A stretch of DNA of 64,000 nt from CAYJBH01 sp964370605 (GTDB lineage: Bacteria > Bacillota > Clostridia > Oscillospirales > Ruminococcaceae), in contig CAYJJX010000002.1 in NCBI GenBank assembly GCA_964370605.1, positions 1-64,000 of the forward strand. Reading direction: 5' to 3'. The translations under genes and the position numbers were made by a program. Positions 43,498 through 52,651 of this stretch are shown piece by piece. Each line of letters begins with the position of its first letter. The stretch's first letter is position 1. The notes under the pieces were generated by a model that was not told where the DNA came from, searched no databases, and was given only the letters and a program-made list of their open reading frames with translations.

Positions 43498-44454
43498 TTA
43501 CCATTCGCTTTTCAGACTGCGGTTAAACAGGCTGTCAAGCGCTTTTGCAAAATCCACATTCTCGTATAGCACTCCATACACAACATTACAAATTGGCAGA
43601 TCCACGTCATACCTCTTTGCCATTTGCACCAGCGCCTTTACTGTGTAGTATCCTTCTGCCAGTTTATCATATGTCTGTCTCAAGGCAAGTTTTTCACCAT
43701 ATAACCTATTTTGGCTGAATTGTGAAAACACGGTCGCCTCATAATCACCAAGGTGACAAAGACCGTATGCAGAGAGTTCATTGCCGCCGACAGCAGATAT
43801 CAGCCGTGCAATTTCACGAGAGCCTCGTGACATTAACGCTCCTTTTAATGTGGACAGATGCATTCCATCCAGCATACCGGCCGCTATGCCTATTACATTT
43901 TTTGCGGCGGCTCCTATTTCATTTCCTATCAAATCCTGTCCATAGTAAAAACGGATTAGATCGCTTGAAAATGAATTCACCAACGACTCTTTCACCTGCG
44001 CATTCTCGCTGTCAATGACCATGCAGTTTGGTATGCCCTTATAGAACTCTTGCACATGACCCGGTCCAAGCCACACAGCAACATCGTTGCTATCGTCCAA
44101 TATGGAATCAGCTATTTGAGATAGTCGTTCACCCGTTTCTATCTCTATGCCTTTCATGCATAGCACAACGATTGTATTTTTCAAACCGAGCTGTGCCAAC
44201 TGTGTGCAAAGCGCACGCAGTCCTTGTGAATTTATTGACAGTATCAGCACCTCACTGTCGTTAACGCAACCGATGTCTTTTGTCAACTTGACGCTTGGCG
44301 GCATCTCAAGTATACTGTTTTTGCGTTTTTCTATCAGCTCCTGCATATTCGCCGAGCCCGCTCTGCCATATAATGTTAAGTCGTGTCCGATGCTGTCAAG
44401 ATACCAGGTAATGAAAGCTCCCCAGCGTCCGCATCCGATTGTCGTAATCTTCAT
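43498..44454 (-). CDS. gpsA: NAD(P)H-dependent glycerol-3-phosphate dehydrogenase
   Basis: 318 residues. Reduces dihydroxyacetone phosphate to sn-glycerol-3-phosphate for phospholipids. Rossmann motif TTIGCGRWGAFITWYL (the usual form is GAGSWGTALA). Later IGNEIGAAAKNVIGIAAGM carries the catalytic lysine, and RGSREIARL plus GDYEATVFSQFSQNR match the substrate end (usually GDLxxT). The family's typical GPS/A segment appears as WLGPGHVQEF. These substitutions suggest a diverged clade; activity is inferred. No plsY or der gene is adjacent. Confidence 0.88.
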   Translation of the reverse strand: MKITTIGCGRWGAFITWYLDSIGHDLTLYGRAGSANMQELIEKRKNSILEMPPSVKLTKDIGCVNDSEVLILSINSQGLRALCTQLAQLGLKNTIVVLCMKGIEIETGERLSQIADSILDDSNDVAVWLGPGHVQEFYKGIPNCMVIDSENAQVKESLVNSFSSDLIRFYYGQDLIGNEIGAAAKNVIGIAAGMLDGMHLSTLKGALMSRGSREIARLISAVGGNELSAYGLCHLGDYEATVFSQFSQNRLYGEKLALRQTYDKLAEGYYTVKALVQMAKRYDVDLPICNVVYGVLYENVDFAKALDSLFNRSLKSEW

Positions 44455-44562
44455 GTATTCTCAAACCCTTTCATCTCGATAAAATAATCGCACTACAACC
44501 GCAGTAACAAATCTTGCGGATTGTTTTTTGTTAATAGAGTGGCTAGCGAAAATATGATAAGT

Positions 44563-44594
44563 AAAAATCCTTCGTACAAATACGAAGGATTTTT
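44563..44594 (-). terminator. Terminator of tRNA-Leu
   Basis: AAAAATCCTTCGTA-N4-TACGAAGGATTTTT, directly after the tRNA 3' end on the minus strand. Confidence 0.85.
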
Positions 44595-44681
44595 TGGTGC
44601 CGGTGATCGGGGTCGAACCGATACGGTGTCGCCACCACTGGATTTTGAGTCCAGCACGTCTGCCAATTCCATCACACCGGC
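44595..44681 (-). tRNA. tRNA-Leu (anticodon CAA)
   Basis: 87 bases including an encoded CCA end. Acceptor stem GCCGGTG/CACCGGC, anticodon arm CTGGA-CTCAAAA-TCCAG giving CAA (reads UUG), a long class II variable arm, and T arm ATCGG-TTCGACC-CCGAT. Confidence 0.95.
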
Positions 44682-44693
44682 TGATACCTTTAC

Positions 44694-44722
44694 ATTTTAC
44701 CACAGCACAACGAATTTTGCAA
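44694..44722 (-). promoter_or_regulatory. Promoter of tRNA-Leu
   Basis: On the minus strand TTGCAA (44717-44722), 17 bases, TAAAAT (complement of 44694-44699), between the tsf terminator and the tRNA. Confidence 0.65.
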
Positions 44723-44775
44723 GCATTTTATGATATTTTCATGCCATAATTCTTCTTTTCACAAAATACAATCAA

Positions 44776-44804
44776 AAACCGCCTGCACACATGTCAGGCG
44801 GTTT
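44776..44804 (-). terminator. Terminator of the rpsB-tsf operon
   Basis: AAACCGCCTG-N9-CAGGCGGTTT, followed on the minus strand by TTTTG. Confidence 0.88.
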
Positions 44805-44823
44805 ACTTTTGATAAAATGTGAT

Positions 44824-45732
44824 TTAGCCGATCTGTCCCATAACCTCTTCTGCAAAGTTGTCTTGACGCTTTTCAAGGCCTTCGCCCTTTTCAAAACGTA
44901 CAAAGCAAACAACTTCAATGTCTCCGCCAAAAGCTTTGCCGGTCTCGGTGACATACTGACCAACCGTCTTATCCGGATCCTTGACGAATTCTTGCTCGAG
45001 TAGGCAGAACTCTTTGTAGTACTTTTTAATACGACCTGCAACCATTTTCTCTGCGATCTCACGAGGTTTACCCTCGTTGAGTGCCTGAGCGGTGAGGATT
45101 TCTTTTTCTTTCTCAAGAACGTCTGCCGAAACATCGGAAGATTTGATATATTGCGGATTGACAGCGGCAATTTGCATTGCAACATCGCGTCCGAAATTCT
45201 CAAATTCAGGATTTTTAGCAACTGCGGCATCTGTTTTAAATCCAACCAGAACTGCATGCGTTCCGCCGCCATGAATATAAGAAACCGATACGCCTTCAAA
45301 ACGCTCGAAACGACGAATCTTCATGTTTTCGCCGATAACTAAAATTTTCTCTTGGAGTGCCGACTCAACTGTGCCGTCGCCCATGCTAAGGCCCATAAGT
45401 GTTTCTACATCTGCCGGATTCTGTGCCGCAACGACACCTGCAACATCGGCAACAAATGTACGGAAGCTCTCGTTTTTCGCAACAAAGTCAGTCTCGCTGT
45501 TTACTTCGATAATAACACCGACATTACCTTCAATACTGGAGCAGGCGAAAACCATACCCTCTGCGGCAATTCGATCAGCCTTTTTGGCGGCGGCGGCAAG
45601 ACCTTTTTCTCTAAGGTTGTCCATTGCCTTTTCCATGTCACCATCAGCCTCGATCAGTGCTTTTTTACAATCCATCATACCGCATCCGGTACGCTCGCGA
45701 AGTTCTTTAACATCCTGTGCTGTAAAAGCCAT
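44824..45732 (-). CDS. tsf: Elongation factor Ts
   Basis: 302 residues. Nucleotide exchange factor for EF-Tu. N-terminal UBA-like part with RTGCGMMDCKKALIEADGDM and the TDFVAKNESF motif that touches EF-Tu's Mg site. The core domain follows (HGGGTHAVLVGF), with ending FVRFEKGEGLEKRQDNFAEE. Follows rpsB by 40 bases, the universal order, and ends at a strong terminator. Confidence 0.97.
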   Translation of the reverse strand: MAFTAQDVKELRERTGCGMMDCKKALIEADGDMEKAMDNLREKGLAAAAKKADRIAAEGMVFACSSIEGNVGVIIEVNSETDFVAKNESFRTFVADVAGVVAAQNPADVETLMGLSMGDGTVESALQEKILVIGENMKIRRFERFEGVSVSYIHGGGTHAVLVGFKTDAAVAKNPEFENFGRDVAMQIAAVNPQYIKSSDVSADVLEKEKEILTAQALNEGKPREIAEKMVAGRIKKYYKEFCLLEQEFVKDPDKTVGQYVTETGKAFGGDIEVVCFVRFEKGEGLEKRQDNFAEEVMGQIG

Positions 45733-45772
45733 ATTATTTTACCAATCCTTTCCGGTTATATCTTAAAATTTA

Positions 45773-46498
45773 TTATTCTTCTGAAGCGTCAGCCTCTGCC
45801 TCGTCCGGCTCAACCGAACCGCCGCGACCCTCGATGACTGAATCGGCAACAGCGCCCGAGATGAGTTTGACGGCACGAATTGCGTCGTCGTTTCCGGGGA
45901 TAACATAGTCGATTTCGTCCGGATCACAGTTGGTGTCAACAATAGCCACGATCGGGATATTCAGTTTGCGTGCTTCGGCAACAGCAATGTGCTCTTTTTT
46001 GCTGTCGACGATGAAAAGTGCAGCGGGTAGACGATTCATGTTCTTTACACCGCCGAGGAATTTCTCAAGTTTCTCGATCTCGAGTTGAAGTTTAATAACT
46101 TCCTTTTTAGGCAGCAACTCGAAAGTTCCTTCGCTTTCCATTCTGCGCAGTTGCTCTAAGCGATCGATACGATGACGAATAGTTCTAAAGTTGGTGAGCA
46201 TTCCGCCAAGCCAACGAGCGTTTACAAAGTGCATTCCGCAACGCTCCGCTTCTTCACGGATGCTATCGCCGGCCTGCTTTTTGGTTCCTACAAACAAAAC
46301 CTCGCCACCGTCTGCAGCAGTGTCACGAATAAAGTTCAGCGCTGTTTCCAAAAGCTTAACAGTCTTGGATAGATCCACAATGTAGATTCCATTACGAGCA
46401 CCGAAGATGTACTTCTTCATTTTGGGGTTCCAGCGGCGTGTTTGGTGTCCGAAGTGAACGCCGGCTTCTAAGAGTTGTTTCATTGAAATTGTTGGCAT
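45773..46498 (-). CDS. rpsB: 30S ribosomal protein S2
   Basis: 241 residues from ATG 46498 (AGGAAA upstream). Signatures MKQLLEAGVHFGHQTRRWNP and the distal PAALFIVDSKKEHIAVAEAR are present, and the C-terminus is an acidic tail (EPDEAEADASEE). First gene of the rpsB-tsf operon with its own promoter and a leader of ~130 bases. Confidence 0.97.
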   Translation of the reverse strand: MPTISMKQLLEAGVHFGHQTRRWNPKMKKYIFGARNGIYIVDLSKTVKLLETALNFIRDTAADGGEVLFVGTKKQAGDSIREEAERCGMHFVNARWLGGMLTNFRTIRHRIDRLEQLRRMESEGTFELLPKKEVIKLQLEIEKLEKFLGGVKNMNRLPAALFIVDSKKEHIAVAEARKLNIPIVAIVDTNCDPDEIDYVIPGNDDAIRAVKLISGAVADSVIEGRGGSVEPDEAEADASEE

Positions 46499-46550
46499 TG
46501 CTATTTCCTTTCGTTTTTCCACGACGTGCATCCGACCGCTCTTTACGGCA

Positions 46551-46576
46551 CAAAAAGATACGCACGTCTGCGTATT
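46551..46576 (-). promoter_or_regulatory. Terminator-like hairpin in the rpsB leader
   Basis: On the minus strand ATACGCA-GACG-TGCGTAT followed by CTTTTT, inside the 5' leader of rpsB about 55 bases before the start. Could be an attenuator; S2 autoregulates its own operon in other bacteria. Confidence 0.5.
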
Positions 46577-46638
46577 TGCGGCAATTTTGCCACGCGCTTA
46601 CCTACGCCCAAAATTCAAAGGGCACAAGAAACATAGGT

Positions 46639-46667
46639 ATTATACCACAAACTTCAAGTTTATGCAA
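46639..46667 (-). promoter_or_regulatory. Promoter of rpsB-tsf
   Basis: On the minus strand TTGCAT (complement of 46662-46667), 17 bases, TATAAT (complement of 46639-46644). Confidence 0.8.
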
Positions 46668-46715
46668 GCACTTTCAACAATTTTCCTGCAGGTAATTGTA
46701 TGAATGTCTTTTCAC

Positions 46716-46744
46716 TTGACGGCAACGGGTGGCGGGTATATAAT
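46716..46744 (+). promoter_or_regulatory. Promoter of the MATE transporter
   Basis: TTGACG (46716-46721), 17 bases, TATAAT (46739-46744). Confidence 0.75.
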
Positions 46745-46790
46745 ATATAGTACATCAGTAGTAATTACAAATTAAGAACGGAAAGTAAAT

Positions 46791-48185
46791 TTGGCTTCAA
46801 AACAAATTTCGGTTGACAACAGCTTTCTCGCCACTCAGCCTATCGGCAGACTGCTTTTCAAGATGGCAATACCGACCATCACTGCACAGCTCGTAAACAT
46901 GCTATACAACCTTGTTGATCGAATGTACATCGGCCGTATACCGGATGTCGGCGCGCTTGCACTGACCGGCATCGGTGTTTGTCTGCCCATTATTCTTGCG
47001 GTGTCGGCTTTTGCTTCGCTATTCGGCTTTGGAGGAGCGCCGCGTGCCTCTATTTTCATGGGCAAGGGAGACAACAAATCTGCCGAAAAAGTTCTGGGAA
47101 CCTGCCTTGCAGGTCTTTTGCTGGTATCGGTGACACTCACGGCGGTGCTTTTATTGTTCGGCGATGAACTACTGCTTCTTTTCGGTGCGAGTGCCGACAC
47201 TATCGAGTATGCTTCCGGCTATCTCGGAATATATTCATACGGCACAATTTTCGTCCAGCTTGCTCTCGGACTTAACTCGTTTATAACGGCGCAAGGTTTC
47301 ACACGAGTCAGCATGGTATCGGTCGTTATCGGCGCTGTCTCAAACATTATCCTTGACCCCATCTTTATTTTTGCACTAAACATGGGTGTCGAGGGTGCCG
47401 CACTTGCAACCATCATCTCACAAGGTATTTCGGCAGCTTTCATAGTCGGTTTTTTGATCAGTCGAAACAGTGTGCTTCATATCAAAGCAAAAAACATTCG
47501 TATCAATCCGAGTTTTCTTATTCCTTGCGTAGCGCTCGGTTTCTCGCCCTTCATCATGCAGATTACAGAAAGTATAACCATTATCAGTTTCAACTCATCG
47601 TTGTTGAGATACGGCGGTGATATTGCAGTCGGCACCATGACCATCTGCTCATCCGCAATGCAGTTGGTGCTAATGCCGCTTCAGGGCTTAGCACAGGGGG
47701 CACAACCGATCACGGGATATAATCTCGGCGCAGGAAACACAAGCCGAGTGCGCATGGTTTTCAAATCACTTCTTATATGCAGTACGATTTTTTCTATCGT
47801 GACGTGGGCATTCATGATGATCGCACCACAAGTTTTTGCTATGATTTTCACCGGCGACACGGAGCTGATCGATTACAGTACCTATTACATAAGAATCTAT
47901 ATGGGCGGTATCTTTGCATTTGGTGTCCAAATGGCGTGCCAGATGACATTTGTCGCCATCGGCAAGGCGAAAGAGTCGGCGCTTGCCGCCACCGTCCGCA
48001 AGATCTTCCTGCTCATTCCGCTGATTTTTATACTGCCTATATTTTTTGACGATAAGGTCATGGGTGTGTTTGCCGCAGAGCCGGTAGCGGACATTTTAGC
48101 TGCGACTTTTACGGCGACCCTATTCAGCATACGTTTCAAAAAAGCATTGGAAGAACACGCTTCCGATAGATTAAAGACGCAATAG
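46791..48185 (+). CDS. MATE-family efflux transporter
   Basis: 464 residues with a TTG start at 46791. Twelve membrane helices in two halves; the first has FKMAIPTITAQLVNMLYNLVDRMYIGRI, the second MPLQGLAQGAQPITGYNLGAG, both MATE hallmarks. The family exports cationic drugs or organic molecules using Na or H gradients. The subgroup resembles clostridial DinF/NorM-like transporters; substrate unknown. Divergent from rpsB. Confidence 0.93.
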   Translation: MASKQISVDNSFLATQPIGRLLFKMAIPTITAQLVNMLYNLVDRMYIGRIPDVGALALTGIGVCLPIILAVSAFASLFGFGGAPRASIFMGKGDNKSAEKVLGTCLAGLLLVSVTLTAVLLLFGDELLLLFGASADTIEYASGYLGIYSYGTIFVQLALGLNSFITAQGFTRVSMVSVVIGAVSNIILDPIFIFALNMGVEGAALATIISQGISAAFIVGFLISRNSVLHIKAKNIRINPSFLIPCVALGFSPFIMQITESITIISFNSSLLRYGGDIAVGTMTICSSAMQLVLMPLQGLAQGAQPITGYNLGAGNTSRVRMVFKSLLICSTIFSIVTWAFMMIAPQVFAMIFTGDTELIDYSTYYIRIYMGGIFAFGVQMACQMTFVAIGKAKESALAATVRKIFLLIPLIFILPIFFDDKVMGVFAAEPVADILAATFTATLFSIRFKKALEEHASDRLKTQ

Positions 48186-48292
48186 CCTACATACTTATCC
48201 GAAACATTTTTCATACTGCCACAAATTTTCGAAAGTCGACTAAGCAAATCAAAACATCTCTACTTCAAATATTCTAATATTAGGAGCGAAGC

Positions 48293-48721
48293 ATGAACAC
48301 AAAGCTGTCTAAAATTCTTAACATAGTTACAACAACCTTAGAGTGCGTGGTAGGTACCCTTATTGCGATTGCAATTTGCTTTTCCCTTGTCGGCATTATC
48401 ATGGACATACCGTCCGGAAGCCTTCTTTCTGACGGTAGCCTCTTGCTCTTTTTGCAACAATTAATCGGCATAGTAATAGGCATAGAGTTTTTAAGATTAA
48501 TGTTCTTGCACACGTTGGACGCCACGGTAGAGCTGATAATCATTGCCATCGTTAGACAATTGCTGGTTGAACATGTAAGTCCGTTCGAAGTGCTGATACT
48601 GGTGTTATCTCTCGCCATACTGTTTGTGATTCGCAAATTCCTCTTCATCAAGAAAATTGATGGACTACATATATTGAAAAAAACCGAACCGACTGAAAAC
48701 GCAGAGGATTCCAAATCATAA
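48293..48721 (+). CDS. PsiE-like small membrane protein
   Basis: 142 residues, four membrane helices (LECVVGTLIAIAICFSLVGI, LLFLQQLIGIVIGIEFLRLM, ELIIIAIVRQLLV and PFEVLILVLSLAILFVIRKF). The EFLRLMFLHTLDATVELIIIA segment matches the PsiE (phosphate-starvation-inducible E) superfamily. Role unknown. It starts about 110 bases after the MATE gene on the same strand and ends at a terminator. Confidence 0.75.
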   Translation: MNTKLSKILNIVTTTLECVVGTLIAIAICFSLVGIIMDIPSGSLLSDGSLLLFLQQLIGIVIGIEFLRLMFLHTLDATVELIIIAIVRQLLVEHVSPFEVLILVLSLAILFVIRKFLFIKKIDGLHILKKTEPTENAEDSKS

Positions 48722-48762
48722 AAAAAGCTCTTGGCTTGAACGTTCAAGTCAAGAGCTTTTTT
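48721..48762. terminator. Bidirectional terminator
   Basis: AAAAAAGCTCTTG-G-CTTGAA and its near-perfect complement, ending TTTTTT. It separates the convergent PsiE-like and amidohydrolase genes. Confidence 0.92.
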
Positions 48763-48771
48763 ATGCTGTGA

Positions 48772-49593
48772 TTATTTATTATATTGCGCTACATTCGGTT
48801 TGATATCCAAAAGCCTGCATGCATTTTTATAGCAAATCAAATCTCTTTGTTCTGCATCAAGTCCGCAGTTGTCCAACAATTCTTTTACCACCGCAGGTTT
48901 TCCCCAAGGGCTATCGCTGGCAAAAAGAACTTTATCCGCACCATGTGCATTGACAATATCGACAAATTGCTCTTTAGGCATAAACTCGAGGCTTTGGGAG
49001 CAATCAAAATACATCTCAGTTCCGCAAAGTTTTTCTCGAACCTCTTCCCACATCAAAAGTCCCCCGAGATGTGCAGCGACCATCACTCCGCCTCGCATCT
49101 GTCTTGCAACATCGGCAAACATTTCGGGAGTGCCGCGGAACGGTGCAGTATAAGCAATATCTTCACCCGCATGTTGAATAATGATAAGTCCTTTTTCAAA
49201 TGCATAATAGTATATGTCGAGCATCTTTTTATCATTAACCAGAAAATCCTGATATTCCGGATGCAGTTTTATACCCTTTAGCCGAAGTGAAGCGACAAGA
49301 TCAATGTCTCGCTTATAATCGTCGGTGTGTGGATTGATGCTCCCGAACATCACGACTCGATCATGGTCTATTTCCGCTGCCCAACGGTTGAGCGTTTCGG
49401 TCTGAGACGGTTTGGTCGCAATCGGTACAACCAGCGACATGTCTACGCCGGAGCGTTGCATGCTATCTAGCAAGCCTTGAAACGTTCCGTTAGTTTCCGG
49501 TTTAATGCTTTCGGGAAACTTTTGCGCAAGGCTCGAAACGGCACGTTCAGCAAGCGTATCGGGGAAAATATGCGTGTGGAAATCAAATAACAT
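48772..49593 (-). CDS. Metal-dependent hydrolase, amidohydrolase_2-like
   Basis: 273 residues from ATG 49593, which overlaps the bioY stop by one base. TIM-barrel hydrolase: MLFDFHTHIFPD (HxH), GIKLHPEYQDF, IIQHAGED, VAAHLGG and LFASDSPWG supply metal and catalytic residues, like the ACMSD-related amidohydrolase family. Substrate unknown. Translation is coupled to the biotin importer gene, a pairing with no obvious pathway logic. Confidence 0.88.
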   Translation of the reverse strand: MLFDFHTHIFPDTLAERAVSSLAQKFPESIKPETNGTFQGLLDSMQRSGVDMSLVVPIATKPSQTETLNRWAAEIDHDRVVMFGSINPHTDDYKRDIDLVASLRLKGIKLHPEYQDFLVNDKKMLDIYYYAFEKGLIIIQHAGEDIAYTAPFRGTPEMFADVARQMRGGVMVAAHLGGLLMWEEVREKLCGTEMYFDCSQSLEFMPKEQFVDIVNAHGADKVLFASDSPWGKPAVVKELLDNCGLDAEQRDLICYKNACRLLDIKPNVAQYNK

Positions 49594-50141
49594 TACGCCG
49601 ACACCTTCTTGCCAGCCGTTATTTTGCGCAGACTGCGAATCGGTATGGTACAAACCGCCACCTTGATAGCATCTCCCGGCAAGAACGGAATCACCGTCGC
49701 CGCCAAAGTGGTCGAAAGATCACTTCCTGTCGAAAACATGAATCCGACAATACCGCAAAGATAGACCAGCACAGAGCCTATTATCAACGACGTCACAATG
49801 GATACCACGCTGTCGTTTTTGTCAAGTATAAAGCCAACGGCAACGGCAGCGACAACATAGCCTAACAAAAAACCGCCTGTCGGACCAAGTAAAGTTCCCA
49901 TGCCGGAACCAAAATTTGCAAATACCGGAAGTCCAACCGCGCCAAGCAAAAGATATATGACCACCGAGACTACTCCGGTAGGAAAACGCAGAAGACCCGC
50001 CGCCAAAAGAACTCCGACCGTTCCAAGGCTAACCGGAACAGGAGTGAAACCAAGCGGAACAGCTATCTGCGACAAAACCGATATCACTGCGGCAAACATA
50101 GCTATCAAAACCATGTCTTTTGTATTTGAATATAATCGCAT
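49593..50141 (-). CDS. bioY: Biotin transporter BioY
   Basis: 182 residues, S-component of an ECF biotin importer. Six membrane helices; LSQIAVPLGFTPVPVSLGTV and GPTGGFLLGYVVAAVAVGF are family signatures, and FLPGDAIKVAVCTIPIRSLRK closes the protein. It needs the shared EcfAAT module, not in this window. No clear BirA operator was seen upstream. It follows cheB by 115 bases on the same strand. Confidence 0.92.
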   Translation of the reverse strand: MRLYSNTKDMVLIAMFAAVISVLSQIAVPLGFTPVPVSLGTVGVLLAAGLLRFPTGVVSVVIYLLLGAVGLPVFANFGSGMGTLLGPTGGFLLGYVVAAVAVGFILDKNDSVVSIVTSLIIGSVLVYLCGIVGFMFSTGSDLSTTLAATVIPFLPGDAIKVAVCTIPIRSLRKITAGKKVSA

Positions 50142-50256
50142 TTATCTACAACCTTTCTTATATACTTTTTCTGTTTCTCCACATATCGACGAAATATAAC
50201 CACGTTTTGTTCAAGAATAACAGAGGCGTTAGAAAACCAATACTGCAATAAACGAA

Positions 50257-51303
50257 TTATACCAACCCGCCGTTAAGAAATTTAACAATTGCAGGACCTA
50301 TATCGTTTAGTGGTAGCTGTTTCTTAACCGCACCTGTATCAAACGCCACCATCGGCATACCGTAGACTACACAGCTTTCCTTATCCTGTCCAAAAGTGAA
50401 AGAGCCTGATTTTCTCATGGCGAGCATACCTTTTGCACCATCTGCTCCCATTCCGGTCAAGATCACACCGACCGCACTTCGTCCTGCAGTTTTTGCAACC
50501 GAGTCAAAAAGCACATCGACCGAGGGACAGTGTCCGCTGACCTTTTCGCCCTTTTTGCTGGAAACATAGTACCCTTGAGCATCTTTTTTCAGTTCAAGAT
50601 GATAATCACCGGCACCAATAATCACCTTGCCCGTCTCGACACGATCGCCATCGGCGGCTTCTTTGACACTCATCTTGCACAGCTTGTCGACACGGTTTGC
50701 ATACATAGCAGTAAAGCCCGCCGGCATGTGTTGGACTACAACAATACCGGGGGTGTTTGCAGGCAAGTTTTTCAGCACCTGCAATATAGCCTCGGTACCG
50801 CCCGTAGACGCTCCGATAGCAATGACTCTGTTGTTGTCGGAGCGTGCCGACAACAACATGTTTGTGGGCCGAACCGCATTTGTGGTCGCCGGTATCAGTG
50901 TTCCGGTTTTCACCTTTGCGGTAGATGCCACCTTTATCTTATTCGTGATTTCGTTTATGAAATCATCAAAATCAGGTGGACTTTTCACCTGCGGTTTGCG
51001 GATAAAATCCACCGCTCCGGCGCTTATCGCATCAAACGCTCTCATCGGTGTGCCACTGACAACCACGATCGGTACCGAAAATGTGGGCAAAAGCTGTCGA
51101 AGGAGTTGTATTCCGTCCAGCTTTGGCATCTCAACATCCAACGTAACAACATCGGGTTTCAGCGACTTGATCTTCACGAATGCGTCGGCACCGTTGACCG
51201 CAACACCTACAATTTCGATGCTTGAATCCTCGCTCAACCGCCTTTTTAGCATCTCGGTGAAAAATATTGAATCGTCTGCAATAAGGAGTCGTATTTTACG
51301 CAT
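50257..51303 (-). CDS. cheB: Chemotaxis methylesterase/glutamine deamidase CheB
   Basis: 348 residues. Receiver domain with D56 (VVTLDVEMPKLDG) and a linker, then the methylesterase domain with Ser in GASTGGTEA, His in QHMPAGFT and Asp in GMGADGAKGM. Removes methyl groups from chemoreceptors when phosphorylated by CheA. It lies 10 bases after cheR. Confidence 0.95.
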   Translation of the reverse strand: MRKIRLLIADDSIFFTEMLKRRLSEDSSIEIVGVAVNGADAFVKIKSLKPDVVTLDVEMPKLDGIQLLRQLLPTFSVPIVVVSGTPMRAFDAISAGAVDFIRKPQVKSPPDFDDFINEITNKIKVASTAKVKTGTLIPATTNAVRPTNMLLSARSDNNRVIAIGASTGGTEAILQVLKNLPANTPGIVVVQHMPAGFTAMYANRVDKLCKMSVKEAADGDRVETGKVIIGAGDYHLELKKDAQGYYVSSKKGEKVSGHCPSVDVLFDSVAKTAGRSAVGVILTGMGADGAKGMLAMRKSGSFTFGQDKESCVVYGMPMVAFDTGAVKKQLPLNDIGPAIVKFLNGGLV

Positions 51304-51313
51304 ATGACCTCAA

Positions 51314-52138
51314 CTACTTCTCTCTCTTGTAGATAGCCGGTTTGACATAGCTGTATCGTGTTTCGTTGCGATTGATATTTTCGCTGTGTCCGATACACAA
51401 ATAGCCACCCGGAACAGTGACATCATAAAACTTCTCTACAAGTTTATCTTTTGTCTGTTGATCGAAATAGATCATAACATTGCGGCAAAACACAAGATCA
51501 AATGGACGTTTGTTCTTGAAAACAAATGGCTCCATCAGGTTAAGCGGTCTGAAAACTACCTCTTGTTTTATCTTAGGCAACATGGTAAACATTTTGTTTG
51601 CTGGGTCGACCGTCAGGTATTTACTGTGCCATTCTTGCGGGATTTCGCTGAGGCCTTCTATCGGATAGCTCGCGATTTTCGCCTTATTCATAGCACTTTG
51701 TGAAATGTCGGTTGCAAGAATAACGGTATCCCACGAACTTTTTTTAGCACCAAAGTACTGATCCAGCACCATGGCTATAGTGTACGCTTCTTGACCGCTA
51801 CTGCAACCTGCCGACCAAATTTTCAGCGACTTCGTTTTTGAGTGCATCGCCTCCAGCTCGGGAAGTGCCGTGTTGAGCAAAAAGTCAAAATGCTGCTGCT
51901 CCCGCATGAAATAAGTATGGTTAGTGGTAACCTTATTGAGCAGATTGGTAAGCTCCGCTCCCGTCGTATCGTTAAACAAAATCTTAAGATAATCCGAGAA
52001 CTGTTCAATGCCTCTCGACTTCAACACGCCGGAAAGGCGCCCTTCCACCAACACCCGCTTTTTTGCCAGCGTAATGCCGTATTTATTATAGACAAAGTCT
52101 ACAAGCTGTTTGAATTCGCTATCGGTGATTGAAATCAT
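51314..52138 (-). CDS. cheR: Chemotaxis protein methyltransferase CheR
   Basis: 274 residues. SAM-dependent methylation of receptor glutamates. N-terminal helical domain (VYNKYGITLAKKRVLVEGRL), then the Rossmann domain: IWSAGCSSGQEAYTIAM for SAM, LVFCRNVMIYFDQQTKDKL and GYLCIGHSENI. Full length, between cheW and cheB. Confidence 0.95.
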   Translation of the reverse strand: MISITDSEFKQLVDFVYNKYGITLAKKRVLVEGRLSGVLKSRGIEQFSDYLKILFNDTTGAELTNLLNKVTTNHTYFMREQQHFDFLLNTALPELEAMHSKTKSLKIWSAGCSSGQEAYTIAMVLDQYFGAKKSSWDTVILATDISQSAMNKAKIASYPIEGLSEIPQEWHSKYLTVDPANKMFTMLPKIKQEVVFRPLNLMEPFVFKNKRPFDLVFCRNVMIYFDQQTKDKLVEKFYDVTVPGGYLCIGHSENINRNETRYSYVKPAIYKREK

Positions 52139-52166
52139 GTCAATTGCGTTCCTTTTTTACGATTAC

Positions 52167-52637
52167 TTACAGTTTAATGTCTGCCTCGAAAAAACTATCA
52201 AGGTTGAGAGTCAGCACGAGGCGCTCTCCCATTTTCATGACATTGCTGAGGTATTTACTGTTTTCATTTTCGGTGCTGTTCGGAAGCCCGACCATCCTGT
52301 CGTTGTCAACACTCGCAACATCGTTGACACTGTCGACGATAATTCCAAGCGGCATGTCACAATGATTGACCACTACAATACTGGTCTGGTCATCATACTC
52401 TCGTTCTGCAAGGTTGAATTTAGTGCGTATATCAATGATAGGAACAATCTTTCCGCGAAGATTTATGATACCCTTGACATAATCCGGGACATGCGGAACG
52501 CGAGTTATCGCCTGTATGCTGATGATCTCGATAACGCTCACCAGCTCAATTCCATATACAACCTCGTCTACATAAAAGGTCAAAAAACTGCCTTTAAGAT
52601 CGTCAGAAACCATTGCGGTTTTATTTGTATCAGACAC
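52167..52637 (-). CDS. cheW: Chemotaxis coupling protein CheW
   Basis: 156 residues, tandem SH3-like beta barrels: FLTFYVDEVVYGIELVSVIEI, VKGIINLRGKIVPIIDIRTK, IVVVNHCDMPLGIIVDSVND. Bridges receptors and CheA. It lies 14 bases after cheA. Confidence 0.95.
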   Translation of the reverse strand: MSDTNKTAMVSDDLKGSFLTFYVDEVVYGIELVSVIEIISIQAITRVPHVPDYVKGIINLRGKIVPIIDIRTKFNLAEREYDDQTSIVVVNHCDMPLGIIVDSVNDVASVDNDRMVGLPNSTENENSKYLSNVMKMGERLVLTLNLDSFFEADIKL

Positions 52638-52651
52638 GTTATCCCCTCCCT

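Noticed and set aside
44461..44733. Short open frames over the tRNA-Leu gene
   Set aside because: The region folds as a complete tRNA with its own promoter and terminator; the frames are incidental.
50142..50256. Possible BirA operator before bioY
   Set aside because: No TTGTAAACC-like inverted pair at the right spacing could be found.
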